Source: Clostridia bacterium UC5.1-1E11
GTDB taxonomy: Bacteria; Bacillota; Clostridia; Oscillospirales; Acutalibacteraceae
DNA: 64,000 nucleotides
Assembly (NCBI GenBank): GCA_001305115.1
Contig: BCAA01000015.1
Location: forward strand, 1 to 64,000
Direction of reading: 5' to 3'
Of the stretch, positions 1 to 11,094 are shown one piece after another (within the stretch, counting starts at the first letter, position 1; the number at the start of each line of letters is the position of its first letter). The translations under genes were made by a program, and so were the position numbers. Below the pieces are notes generated by a model, which saw only the letters and a program-made list of their open reading frames with translations, was not told where the DNA came from and searched no databases.

Positions 1-3000
1 CGACTCTCGGCTCAAAGGTCAGGTCGAGATTCGTGTTTGCCATCACGACGTCTTTATATGCGCCGGTCAGGTTTGCAATCGTCTGCTCTTCCCCATCGAT
101 TGACAGCTTCACCGTTGTCGGGTAGCTTACTGTCAGGGTATGTTCGCTCGGAATCACCGGTTCGTCGGGAATATCCTCCGAGTTCGGCGTGGTCATCGCT
201 GCATAGAGGATATTCTTTGCAACCCCTATCGCCATCTGTCTGGCATCTTCCGGAAGCGCTTCTGCATCCGCGATGGCACGTTCCAGGCGTTCCAAACTGG
301 TTTGTGTGAAGTTTGTGGTATCCGTTGCCTTGGCCTGCGCCAAGATTTCTGCTAGTTTCTCACGATCCTCTGTCGTATCGGCCCGGAAATCGGTCCTAAT
401 TTCCAACTCTTCGGAAGTTGCGATCACTTGCTCATCCTTGAGAGCGACGAGCTTGACATAATAAGTTCCCGCTTCTGGAACGGTAAAGGCTACCTTATCC
501 TTGGCATGGCTTCCATGATACCGGATATTGGTTTCTTCATGTGTATATACACCGGGTTCTATACCATAGAGCACCTTGTAGCCATTTGCACCGGAATTCA
601 ACGGATAATAGGCCAGTAAGGTATTATATGCGGAAGTAATGTCCACTTCCAAAATAATGGGCTTTTGCAGTTCTGTCAGTTCCTCGTCGTTCAAAGGCCG
701 CACAAGAACATTGTCGACGTCAAAACTACGCTGATAACTCCGTACACCAATCTTACCTGTCTGATAACGGCTATCAGCATCAGTCCATTGATGCACCAGT
801 TTTCCGTCAATGTAGAACTGGAAGGTATCATGCCATACAATCACTTGAAGGGTATAAGTTTTCCCAACTTCAAACTGGAAGCCTGCCTCCCTGGCGACTT
901 GATGCCAGCTCCCATCACCATAACCCATGATCCAATAATCATGTCCTATGCCAAAATAATAACCATGGAAATTATCTGCACCGGAACCTTCGTTTGTGCT
1001 ACGGAAGATGATTCCTGCGTTCTGATCGTTTTCCTGGGTTAAGGTAATGTCCGCCTTGACGACATAATCACTCCATGCATCATCCCCAGCCATTGCTTTG
1101 ACATCGTCGTCCGTGCCAAAATGCATGACGCCGTCTGCAACCTGGATCTTATCGACCGTACCATGTTTGGTCCACACAGCATTGGAGGCATCCGCATCGG
1201 AAAAATCATCTGAGAAGTTTGCCTCTATATAAGGTGGATACTCAGATCCTGTTTGGCCGTCACCGTCCTCAAAGTCCGCAAAGACTTTCAGATCTTCTTC
1301 CGTCACCGGACGGACGTCAATTCCGTTGGCAGTAAATGCTTCCTTCCAGGAACGGAAGCCGACTGTTCCCACTGCATAACGGCTGTCGCGGAAACGATAG
1401 ACAAGTTCATTATCGACATAAATCGCAAAATATTCACCGCGGGCAACCACCTTAATGGTATAGACCTGTCCTGCCTGGAAATCATGTGGAATCCCAATCA
1501 GCTGGTTCCAGCTTCCATTGGCAAAGCCTACGACGATCCCGTTCTTTCCAATACCTGCATAGTATCCATAGTACTCATCCGCGTTATTACCAAATTGGGT
1601 TCCACGGAAAATCAACCCAACATCCCGGAATTCATTTTTATCAATTGTGACCTGTGCTTCAACAACATAGTCAGACCAATCATAGGCTTCTTCTAAGTCC
1701 AAAACTGCCTTAACACGTTCTCCCGAGCCAAAGTGAATCTGGGACGCGCTGTCCGACACTTTTTGAATCTCCACCAATCCCTCTGGATCATACAGAAGCC
1801 AATCGCGTTCTGTCTCTTCTACTGTTCCAAATCCAGAATACGAAGCCTGAGGCACATTGGGATCTGGCTTTGAAATATCATCCGAACCCGGCTGAATAAC
1901 GCACTCTTTCGCAGTCTCTTCCCCTTGAATCATCGCAGTGACCCGGACATAACAAGCTTTTGACTCATCAATCCCACGCAGGGTAATTGTTCCTGTTTCA
2001 AAGCCTGTGACCGTATTGGTATATGCGCCTTCCTGTGTACCATATTCAACGCGGAACGGCGTTTCCTGTGCATCAAGATTGGTGATTACCGTCACAGTAT
2101 CGTCTGAGCGCTTGGTATGTACAATCCGAATCTCGTCTACAGAGCGGCGAACTGGTACCACTTCCAGCTGATCGGCACGAGCATCCACTAAACGGATGTT
2201 GTTGTATTGACCAGCATCGAACCGGAGGTCTCCGGAAATCAAACTCTTCAAATTTTCAACTGTTGCCGAACCGGTCGAGAGATCGATTTCTTGGGAGTAC
2301 TTTCCATTGATTACCAGAAGTCCCTTTCCCTCCCCGCGAATTTGCAGGGTATAATCGCGCGCTTCAGGTACTACCACATTGTCAAATTCCTGATAGGTTG
2401 TTCCATGAACCGTGATTTCCTTTGAATCTACGGCGGCTGTCTTTACGATGGTAGCAGAGGGTTCCCCTATCTTCGGAAAATGTGTGATGCGCAGTCGGCC
2501 ACATCCATACGGAATCAACTCGATATCCTCCACCAGACTCTCGTCGTACGGGGTCGGTCCAAAGGGTTGTGGTCCAGCCATATTGCCATCCAAGGTCCAA
2601 GAGGGGATGATCTGGCCTTTGCCTTTTAAGGTAACCGGAGCATTGTCCACAGAAAAGGGTTGAAGCGCCACTTCATTCGTCTCAACGATTTCAAAACTTT
2701 CCTCCGGATTCTCGCGATTGACAACCAGGCCATAATTCCAGCGGCTAGCTGGATAGATTTCGCGCAATGGGGACTGCTCTTGATGCGCCTGTTGGATGTC
2801 GCGTGCGTCGTTGCTATCTTCTGTTCGCCAATCTTCTTCGATCTTAAGGCTGAAAATCAGAGGACCTTTTTCCACAGCAACCGAGTCGTTGTACCATGTT
2901 GAGGTTTCTAGTTCACTCGGAAGGCGCAAATCCACCTCGTCTCCTGCCTGCCAATCGCGTTTGATTGTATAATATTCACCGGTAATCACGCCTTCTTGTT

Positions 3001-4491
3001 CTTCTCCATTGACAGAGACTGCCGGGGCCTCACACCACTCTGGAATACGCAGTTTTAATTCAAATTCTGCGGTTTCACCGTTATATGTCAGATGAACAGC
3101 ATCCTTAAAAGGATAATCTGTTTCCTGAACAAATTTCGCTGTTTTTCCATCCGCTACCTTAGCTGTCACACTGTTCGGTCCATAGGCAACCAGTGCCAGT
3201 CCATTGTCCTCGGTCGCCATCCACATATTCTGGACAAATTTAGGCCAACCCATGTGACAATTCGGGAAACAGCATTCAAATCCCGCCGGAGCGCCGTAGG
3301 CAATATCGTCTCCATGGTCACAGTCGAATTCATGATACCCCACTGTGGAGATCACCTGGTTTTGCAGCTGATAGTAACACTGCCCGCTAAAATCGGGAGT
3401 AAAACAAGCGGGTAAAGAATTGTAGGCGAGGCGTTCCATATGGTCTGCTGTCCAGACATCCCCAAAGATACGTTCGGAGATTTCCGCAGTCAACAGGCCT
3501 TCCACCACGCTACACGTCTCAGTGCCGCGGGTGGAACGGTTGTCCCGTGCCGCTTCATCTGCATTGGGTTGATTGTCAATACGGCCGTGGTCTACGCTGT
3601 AGTTAAAAATACCATTGCGATAGGCTGTCTTGTCCGCCTCGTCACGGCTCAGCTGATAGTAGACCGATGGAGTCTTCATCCCTTGTGTGGTATTTACAAC
3701 ATGTTCACGCACAGTCGTATTATTACATTTATCCTGCCAATCCCAAGACTGTTCATAAAGCATGGTTCCCAAGTCCAACAGCCACTGGCTCTCCTCCGGG
3801 TTGGACGGGTCATATACCTGGTTGTAGAACCAAAAGACACATTCGAGGTTATCTCCTCCACGTGCATCGCCCCAATCACTAAGCGGACGGTTTGGCAGTT
3901 CTTTTTCCTGATACCGATAATACTTTTCAAAAATGGGAGCACTCGTTCATCCGGATTCCCCTGTTGTACTGTGGCCTCATAGTAGTCACGCATCCCCATC
4001 AGAGCAGGCATGCGCGACCACCAATTTTCTAAACTGCTATTCGGGCCAAAGGCACCGGATTCTGTTTGACTGCTGAGAATGGCCTCTACCCATTGCTGCA
4101 CTTCCTCTTTCAAGGCCGCATCGTCTAGCGCATAAGCCAAAGCGACAAGCCCCCGGAAGAAATATGTCCCTTTCTCCCAGTTGTCTCCGCTTTGATGGTT
4201 GAGCCATTCGCTGGTCTCATAGTTGTAATTGTTGAATTTCTTCATGTTGCCGGTCAGATTATCCTTTTGTAGCAAAAGCTGATTTTCCAACCAATCACGC
4301 GCCTTTACTGCCCCCAACGGTAATTGTACCAGTGGGGTTTCCAAAAGCTCTCCCTGGTTGGATACATAGTTTTGATTTCCTCTCCGGGAAGGCTCCTCTT
4401 TGGCGGAAACAGGCATCGCCATACTGCACAGCATCGAAACTGCTAAAACACAGGCTGAAACCCGCCGCCAAAGCTTTCCGGTTCGTTTCAT
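1..4491 (-). CDS. Secreted GH127-type beta-L-arabinofuranosidase, multidomain (3' end off window, one frameshift)
   Basis: Predicted to hydrolyse terminal beta-L-arabinofuranosyl residues from plant glycans outside the cell. The start at 4491 follows GGAGGAGT and opens with a signal peptide (MKRTGKLWRR, then a hydrophobic stretch ending in AMPVSA). The N-terminal half is GH127/DUF1680: the ETC and ECC motifs fit the zinc and nucleophile cysteines known for this family. Beyond it lie two similar laminin-G/DUF1080-like beta-sandwich modules (around 1650-1200 and 1050-650), then a helical FIVAR-like module near 200-400. A one-base deletion near 3935 (CCCATTTTTG) shifts the frame; reading continues openly to the window edge, so this is probably a sequence error. 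The remaining C-terminus and any cell-wall anchor are outside the window. Confidence 0.8.
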
Positions 4492-4882
4492 AGAATTGAC
4501 TCCTCCTATCCAGTCTGGCATCCTTTGGCCATTTTTACATTTATCAGTATACCAAACTCATCTATGCAAGTATTTACAATTTTTCGATATAATTTTATAT
4601 TTTTTAATATTAATTCTAAAATTTATATTATTATCGCTCAACGATACTTTTGTCGATAGCAATATATTTATAGAATAGTAACACTGTATTTGGTTGCCTT
4701 TATTTTTTATAATTTTTAATATCCATCAAAACAAGTATTCTTTAATACCGTTCGATAAACAGCCGATAGCGCAAAATTTTTATTTTAGCTGCTAACTTCT
4801 GTTTTCACAACATCTTGCAGGAAAATAATAGGCTTTTACTTTTGTACATTGTATCCGTTCAGCCTTTCTAGTGCTTAAACGC

Positions 4883-4925
4883 AAAAATACCACCTCAGAT
4901 TTTCTAAGGTGGTGTTTTATTCTCT
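4883..4925 (-). terminator. Intrinsic terminator after decayed gene
   Basis: An ACCACCT/AGGTGGT stem with an A/T-rich loop is followed on the minus strand by a T run. It lies directly behind the stop at 4926 of the decayed minus-strand gene. The hairpin also has a T-rich tail on the plus strand, so it may act both ways. Confidence 0.6.
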
Positions 4926-5669
4926 CTATTTGCTTCTAGCTTTTGTTCGTAACTTTAACGGTATCGATCGATCTGGATTCCACCAAGCATCACCAGAATA
5001 ATTTTTCCAGTCTATTTTCCAATGGTCCACTTGTTCGTATTGTTCTACTCCACATGTTCATGCCAATCGGATGCAATCCAGGTTTTACCCGATTCTCCTG
5101 GCGTCTCACTAGCGGACCCATACGCTTGTGTCTTCCATCCGACATTTTCTCATCTAAAGGTTTCGGTCACGTCACCACAATTCATAAACTTGTCTAGGAA
5201 AACCATAATTTTTCCAAATCGCTGCATTCTGTAGAAAGACTCAATCCTATTTCAAACCCTGATTGACTGTATTGCTCCAACCTTTTTCCATAAAAAACTA
5301 TCCATGATTTAGAATATCACGTTGAAGGCTCATATTCGCTACGAGCATATAATCGTCTTTCAATGCCGTCCCATCTGGAACTCTCCAGGTGACAGACATC
5401 TTTGGGATTCTGCTTTTAATTCGTCAGGAATTCAATCGGTTAGTATATCAATCTGATAGGTATTGGTCTACGTTTTCTAAACGTTCACTTTTACTGATAC
5501 AGACAACTCTTATATCAACAGGAATGGGGGCACTACTAGGGAAATTCAATATTTTCTTCTCTATAATATATCCTTTTGCTCCACACATTGTACACCCTTT
5601 CTGCCTCCCGTGGCTCTCTTCAAGCAGTTTGATAAAGACGCCACTAGTCGAATATATGTAACGAAACAT
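4926..5669 (-). pseudogene. Decayed gene of unknown family
   Basis: The minus strand carries protein-like blocks in changing frames: a 73-residue open stretch from 5669, a block containing VTWRVPDGTALKDDYMLVAN (about 5400-5310), and a C-terminal block ending WKNYSGDAWWNPDRS and a stop at 4926, followed by a terminator. Several frame changes and stops separate the blocks, more than the isolated single indels seen in other genes here. I could not assign a family. Its place between a glycosidase and a glycan operon is the only context. Confidence 0.45.
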
Positions 5670-6106
5670 ATATGCTATTGCCCAAAATCAATTATCCGCA
5701 TCTAGTATTATGAAACATATTTCATAACATTTTTTACCTTTTGCATATGAAGGATGACAAAATTCTGTTGTTGGATTAGAACTTAACCTTGCATTTCAAT
5801 TTAAGCTCTAACTTATTGCATCCTTTGGATATACAATTTAAAACTTACTTTGATATTTAATCGTTTCCACAATATTGGGAATTATATAGAATTACATATA
5901 AATTTAAGCACAAACACAACACTTTTACATGTATGGCATGTATTTAACACACTTCAATTATCCATTCGTAGATTCCTTTCCTTGTTTCCAGCCTCCCTCA
6001 TCAACTGGAATAAAATCATCTATAAATGACGAAACTGTTTCTAAACGATTTGGGACATGTTGTATCTGTCGCATCATTCCTCGGCTGGATTGGAGGATCA
6101 TTTCGC
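5670..6106. other. AT-rich intergenic region before the polysaccharide operon
   Basis: No gene was recognised. The stretch is very AT-rich and probably contains the promoter of the plus-strand glycan operon, but I found no convincing -35/-10 pair. Confidence 0.4.
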
Positions 6107-7333
6107 ATGGAGAAACACATTTTGATCCTGGCAACCACCCACGATTTCCTCTGGAAATTCGAACGGGAGGATGTCAATCTGTTACAGCAAATGGGGTTCG
6201 TGGTTCACTATGCGACGAATATCAAAGAGCCCACATATGTCTCCTATAAGAAAGACATCCAAAGGATGGGGGTACAAATTCACCACATCGAAATTGCAAG
6301 ATCTCCCTTTTTGCTTCGGGACAACTGTAAAGCGCTCCAGCAACTTCTACAGCTGATTGATCGGTATTCTATCCAGGCCATCCACTGCCACACACCCGTC
6401 GGTGGATTGTTGGGCCGGCTCGCCGGAAGACTCTGTAGGAATCTTTCTCCCCTGATCCTCTACACTGCACACGGCTTTCATTTTTACCGGGGTGCTCCTT
6501 TATTTAACCGCTTGGTCTACTATCAAGTGGAAAAAAAATTGGCGAACGACACGGATGTACTGATCGTCATCAATGGGGAGGACTTTAAAGCCGCTCAAAA
6601 ATTTCACCTTAAACCGGGAGGCCGTCTCTATCAAATTCCAGGCGTTGGGTTAGATCAGAATGTTTTTCACCCGCTCCCCGATCAACGGCGAAACGTCCTC
6701 CGGGATCAACTTGGAATTGGAAATCACGATTTTTTTCTTCTCTCCGTGGGCGAACTCAATGAAAACAAGAACCACCGTGTCGTTTTGGAAGCTCTGGCAG
6801 AAATGAAGCGCCAGCATAAGGACTTGTCACACATCCGCTATGGAATTTGTGGAGATGGCTTTCTCCACGGACGCATTCAACAATGGATACAAGAATGGGG
6901 CCTTGAGAAGCAAGTTATACTCTTTGGGTATCGTACACAGGTTTCGGAAATTCTCGGTTGTGCCGATGCCTCTGTTCTTTCTTCAAAGCGAGAGGGACTT
7001 GGAATGGCAGGACTGGAATCACTGGCCATGGGAGTCCCCGTCCTTGCTGCTGATAACCGCGGAACACGCGAGTACATGGTGCACGGCCAGAATGGTTTTG
7101 TTTGCGAGCGCAACGAAGCAGCTGCATTTATCGAAGGCATTGAATTTTTTCTGCGGTTAGGCCCAGAAGAACGCGCAATGATAAGGGACCGTTGCTGTGA
7201 ATCCGCAAAACCCTTCGCAAAAGCTTATACCAACGCCATCATGCAAGAAATCTACGCCGAGGTGAATCGTAGGATTGAACAACGTATGTATAAGCCGTCC
7301 TATAAAAATCAGCATCATCATGGGGGTATTTAA
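6107..7333 (+). CDS. Glycosyltransferase family 4
   Basis: A 408-residue GT-B fold retaining glycosyltransferase of the capsule/EPS type, acting at the cytoplasmic face of the membrane. I chose the start MEKHILILATTHDF behind GGAGG at 6092 rather than an upstream ATG without an SD. The N-terminal domain holds the HCHTPVGG and TAHGFHFY region; the C-terminal GT4 domain holds LLSVGELNENKNH and the donor-binding EGLGMAGLESLAMGVPVL stretch with its conserved glutamates. It is the first gene of a tightly packed operon and overlaps the next gene by 59 nt. Sugar donor and acceptor cannot be told from sequence. Confidence 0.85.
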   Translation: MEKHILILATTHDFLWKFEREDVNLLQQMGFVVHYATNIKEPTYVSYKKDIQRMGVQIHHIEIARSPFLLRDNCKALQQLLQLIDRYSIQAIHCHTPVGGLLGRLAGRLCRNLSPLILYTAHGFHFYRGAPLFNRLVYYQVEKKLANDTDVLIVINGEDFKAAQKFHLKPGGRLYQIPGVGLDQNVFHPLPDQRRNVLRDQLGIGNHDFFLLSVGELNENKNHRVVLEALAEMKRQHKDLSHIRYGICGDGFLHGRIQQWIQEWGLEKQVILFGYRTQVSEILGCADASVLSSKREGLGMAGLESLAMGVPVLAADNRGTREYMVHGQNGFVCERNEAAAFIEGIEFFLRLGPEERAMIRDRCCESAKPFAKAYTNAIMQEIYAEVNRRIEQRMYKPSYKNQHHHGGI

Positions 7334-8129
7334 TCCACGTGTCAAAGAACGATTTTTTCGTTCGATTCAATCTATGATTGTACAAAGCTTTTCTGCCTGG
7401 GAATTGCTCCTGTATGACGACGGATCTTCGGAGCCCTATGCCACTGCGATCCGATCCGCAGCAGACCTGGATTCCCGGATACTGCTCATTCGGGCCCCGC
7501 AAAACCATGGGCTCGCTGATGCATTGAACACCTGTATACGGACTGCCAAGGGAGACTATATCGCCCGAATGGACGACGACGATTTTTCCACGCCCGACCG
7601 GCTTTACAAGCAATATCGGTTCTTAGAGGAACATCCAGAGTATCAATGGGTGGGAAGCTATGCAGAACTTGTGGATTCACAAGGAAAATGGGGGATTCTG
7701 AGAGTTCCAATCGTTCCACAGGCCCGCGATTTTCTCCACAATTCCCCATATATCCATCCATCCGTCCTGTTTCGCAAAGAGGTACTCATCCGCAATGGAG
7801 GATACAACCCAGCAAGGGTATTTTTTCAATGTGAGGATTACGAGCTGTTTATGCGTCTGCATCAAAACGGGGAGCGAGGATATAATCTTTCGGAACCGCT
7901 TCTAGAATATTGGGAGGATCGGGACTCCTATCGAAAGCGAACGTATCGGCGGCGCATCCGCGAGATGAACCTACGTTACCATGGCTTTCAAGCATTGGGT
8001 ATTCTCCATACCTCGACATTTTTCTATGTCCTGAAACCGCTACTGGTCGGGGCGCTTCCTGTTTCCCTCCAATATTCCATCAAACGTTGGGAACAGCAAA
8101 AGCGCATCAACGGCAAAAAAGGGAGGTAA
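7275..8129 (+). CDS. Glycosyltransferase family 2
   Basis: A 284-residue GT-A enzyme, inverting type, with the family's start ISIIMGVFNP, the LLYDDGS motif and a metal-binding ARMDDDDFS motif. A later ED pair in FFQCEDYELF fits the catalytic base region. The TTG start at 7275 has GAGGTG eight bases upstream; an internal ATG at 7317 is possible but would lose the first beta strand. The gene overlaps the preceding GT4 and is followed after 9 nt by the next gene, so translation is probably coupled. Probable role: adding one sugar to the repeat unit. Confidence 0.82.
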   Translation: MNNVCISRPIKISIIMGVFNPRVKERFFRSIQSMIVQSFSAWELLLYDDGSSEPYATAIRSAADLDSRILLIRAPQNHGLADALNTCIRTAKGDYIARMDDDDFSTPDRLYKQYRFLEEHPEYQWVGSYAELVDSQGKWGILRVPIVPQARDFLHNSPYIHPSVLFRKEVLIRNGGYNPARVFFQCEDYELFMRLHQNGERGYNLSEPLLEYWEDRDSYRKRTYRRRIREMNLRYHGFQALGILHTSTFFYVLKPLLVGALPVSLQYSIKRWEQQKRINGKKGR

Positions 8130-8138
8130 GCGAAGTCC

Positions 8139-9524
8139 ATGCAGGATGATCGGCTCGCGCTGTATCAGCGCGAATGTCAAAATAGTCCCCAAATTGTGCA
8201 CGCCCTTCAGGAACTGCCTCTCATAGGAGAGGATGCCATCTCCATCGTTTGCCGGTATGTGTTGGCTCCAGCATTGGGCGGGTTTACTCAGTGGCTTCTC
8301 AAGGAAGCCTGTAAAGCACAAAAACAGCGGCTCTACTTCTTGGCGCGGGACGGATATTTGATGTATCGTGCCGCGCTTCTTTTCTGTGAAAAGCAACGGC
8401 TTCCCATCGAATGCCGCTATTTGAGCTGCTCTCGTTATTCTCTTCGGATTCCAATTTTTCATTTGGATACAGAGGCCGCCCTTGCATACCTCTGCCGGGG
8501 TAGCTTACAAATCAGCCTGGAACGAATTCTCACACGCGCAGGGCTTACAGCCGATGAAAAGGAGGCTGTTTTCCAAGAACTCTCCCTACCCTATGGGCCA
8601 ACAGTACGTCTCTCTCATACCAGGTTGGCGCAAATTCATGAAAGTCTGCGTCAATGTAGCACATTTCTCGCGGCCATGAACCGCCATTCAGCGGAAGCGA
8701 TGCCAGCGTTAAAGGGGTATTTGTCCCAGGAAGGGCTTTTGGAGGACAGAACCGACGCCATTGTTGACAGTGGGTGGACAGGTTCTATGCAGATGGTCCT
8801 AAACGAAGTTCTTTCCCACATGGGACGAATTCGGCCGTTGAGTGGATACTACTGGGGACTTTATGAGTTACCTGTCCATGCAAATCGCACATTGTACCAT
8901 TGCTATGATTTTTCCCCCACATCGCCTCTCAAAGCGAAAGTTTTTTTCAATAATTGCTTATTTGAGGCCATTTTTACCGCTCCACACGGTATGACAACCG
9001 GATACCGAAAACTTGGGGACCAATATGTCCCCCATTACGGATTCTCAGATGCACGCCGGAATGCATTTGTCGAACGTATAGAAGCGGAGATATTCCCCTA
9101 TATCGAGCGGTTGGCGGAACATACACAAATACTGGAGCTTTCATCCGAAGACCTATACAATGACCGAACCATTATACAACGGCTCCTCCAACGGTTCATG
9201 GCGGCCCCTTCTCCAGCAGAGGTTGCATGCTTTGGGTCCCTTCCCTTCTCCGATGACGTATTGGAAGGCGAGGAGCAACCTATCGCCTTCCCACTAACCG
9301 AGAAAGAATTGACACAAAGTCACCCGCTTCACAAACTCGTTGCCATATCCGGACGCGGGAAGCTCCCTCCCCGCGAAAGCGCATGGTATGAGGGAAGTGT
9401 GGTTCGCTGCGGAAAGCATATCCGGTATCATCTGTGGCAGTATACTCTGTATCAATGGATGCGGTACAGTCGAAAACGCCTTATGTATATGAGGGGAAAA
9501 AGGAGGGACAGCCGATATGGTTGA
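8139..9524 (+). CDS. COG5610-like protein without the HAD domain
   Basis: A 461-residue soluble protein. LYFLARDGYLMYRAA and AIVDSGWTGSMQMVL match in order ILFLSRDGFVLLQAY and AVAVDIGWAGSGAILL of the 670-residue protein at 11095, so the two share the C-terminal domain of COG5610-type proteins. This one lacks the N-terminal HAD phosphatase half. Such proteins recur in polysaccharide loci, but I know of no established reaction for this domain. GGGAGG precedes the ATG; the end overlaps the exporter gene by 8 nt. Glycan decoration or phosphotransfer is an inference from location only. Confidence 0.6.
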   Translation: MQDDRLALYQRECQNSPQIVHALQELPLIGEDAISIVCRYVLAPALGGFTQWLLKEACKAQKQRLYFLARDGYLMYRAALLFCEKQRLPIECRYLSCSRYSLRIPIFHLDTEAALAYLCRGSLQISLERILTRAGLTADEKEAVFQELSLPYGPTVRLSHTRLAQIHESLRQCSTFLAAMNRHSAEAMPALKGYLSQEGLLEDRTDAIVDSGWTGSMQMVLNEVLSHMGRIRPLSGYYWGLYELPVHANRTLYHCYDFSPTSPLKAKVFFNNCLFEAIFTAPHGMTTGYRKLGDQYVPHYGFSDARRNAFVERIEAEIFPYIERLAEHTQILELSSEDLYNDRTIIQRLLQRFMAAPSPAEVACFGSLPFSDDVLEGEEQPIAFPLTEKELTQSHPLHKLVAISGRGKLPPRESAWYEGSVVRCGKHIRYHLWQYTLYQWMRYSRKRLMYMRGKRRDSRYG

Positions 9525-10290
9525 TACAAAGCAGAGCAAGCAATATGCATTTGTCGTCCAGCAACTGACAGCCAGGGAAATCAAACGAAAATATGCCCGG
9601 TCGTATCTTGGAATTCTGTGGAGCGTCCTGAACCCTCTCCTCTCGATGGTGGTTCTCTCTCTGATTTTTTCACAGCTATTCCGGCGTTCCATAGACAATT
9701 ATCCCATCTACTACCTGACAGGTTATCTCCTATGGCAAACCTTCACAGGGGCAACCACCGCCGCTATGACCGCCCTTGTAGACAACAAGATGCTATTGCT
9801 TAAAGTAAAATTCCCCATGGACCTGTTTATCCTCACAAGAGTTTACACCGCCCTAATCAATCTGGGCTATTCTGTCATCGCCTATATCATCATGCTTTTT
9901 GTATTCCAGGTTCCTGCGAAGTGGACTATGTTTCTGTCCCCTTTGATTGTTTTCTTTCTCTTTCTCTTTTCACTCGGGATTTCCTATATACTGGCTACTG
10001 CTTATGTATTCTTTGGCGATATAAAGCACCTGTACACCGTTTCGCTGACAATATGGATGTACTGTTCTGCCATCTTTTATCCGGTCGAGCAGCTTCAGGG
10101 TATGATTCGCGTCATCATTTGGAACAATCCTATTTACACCTACATCCACTGTATGCGAAAAGCGGTGATGGTAGGCGAACTGCCGACTCGCATCGAATGG
10201 ATACAGATGCTTTTTTGGAGTGTGGGTATCTACTTGATCGGCTATCTGATTTTTAAAAAAAGCCGAAACCGAATCATGCAAAAAATCTGA
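9517..10290 (+). CDS. ABC-2 polysaccharide export permease (Wzm/TagG type)
   Basis: A 257-residue inner-membrane subunit that moves lipid-linked glycan across the membrane together with the ATPase encoded next. It begins with the amphipathic REIKRKYARSYLGILWSVL segment typical of ABC-2 polysaccharide permeases, followed by about six membrane spans. YFLTGYL-like (YYLTGYLLWQ) and GDIKHLYTV segments also fit. It overlaps the previous gene by 8 nt and is 16 nt from the ATPase gene. With no Wzy-type polymerase seen nearby, an ABC-dependent export pathway is the likely route for the product of this operon. Confidence 0.87.
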   Translation: MVDTKQSKQYAFVVQQLTAREIKRKYARSYLGILWSVLNPLLSMVVLSLIFSQLFRRSIDNYPIYYLTGYLLWQTFTGATTAAMTALVDNKMLLLKVKFPMDLFILTRVYTALINLGYSVIAYIIMLFVFQVPAKWTMFLSPLIVFFLFLFSLGISYILATAYVFFGDIKHLYTVSLTIWMYCSAIFYPVEQLQGMIRVIIWNNPIYTYIHCMRKAVMVGELPTRIEWIQMLFWSVGIYLIGYLIFKKSRNRIMQKI

Positions 10291-10306
10291 CGGAGGCGTC
10301 TGAAAT

Positions 10307-11094
10307 ATGCCATGGCAAACGAAAACAGCCACCCCGCACCAAACACCCAATGAACCGTCTCCTGCCATTGTGGTCAGCCATGTGACCATGCAATTTAAAC
10401 GAGCAAAGGATGAAGCAACCAGTCTCAAAGAACTGCTTGTACGAACGCTGCGCAGGCAACACCGCTACGAAATCTTTCTGGCATTGGACGACATCAGCTT
10501 TACCATTCAGCCCGGCGAGGTAGTTGGTATCATTGGCACAAATGGCTCTGGGAAAAGTACCCTTCTCAAGATCATCTCCGGCGCCTGATTCCGACCTGGG
10601 GCAGAGTACAGGTCGATCGAAAAAAGGTTCAACTTTTGACACTGGGAACCGGTTTTGACCCGGAACTGACCGGAAGGGAAAATGTCTACCTAAATGGAGC
10701 AATCATTGGATACCCTCAAAAATTCATCGATCAAAACTACTCCGCCATTGTGCGTTTCGCGGAGTTGGAGGGCTTTATGGAGGAAAAGGTACGAAATTAT
10801 TCCTCTGGAATGGTTTCGAGGCTTGGCTTTGCGATCGCCACGATCCGGGACACCCCCGAAATCCTCATTTTGGATGAAGTATTAAGCGTAGGAGACATGT
10901 TCTTCCGGCAAAAAAGCGAAGCCCGCATTCGAGAAATGATCCATGGCGGTTCCACCGTTCTGCTGGTGTCTCACTCCACCTCCGTCATCGAAAACAATTG
11001 TACCCGGGCTATTTGGATTGAAAAAGGCCATCTTCGCGCTTCTGGCACTCCCAAAGAGGTTTGCCGCGCGTATGAAAAACTGAAGGAGATGTGA
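10307..11094 (+). CDS. Polysaccharide export ABC ATPase (Wzt/TagH type), one frameshift
   Basis: ATPase partner of the permease before it, about 262 residues after frame repair. Walker [10 protein letters not shown], signature NYSSGM, and Walker [13 protein letters not shown] are all present, as is the family's [14 protein letters not shown] segment. It has no C-terminal carbohydrate-binding domain, so it is the short form. A one-base deletion near 10585 (GGCGCCTGA) makes a premature stop; restoring one base gives [23 protein letters not shown] precedes ATG 10307. The break is probably a sequence error. Confidence 0.85.
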
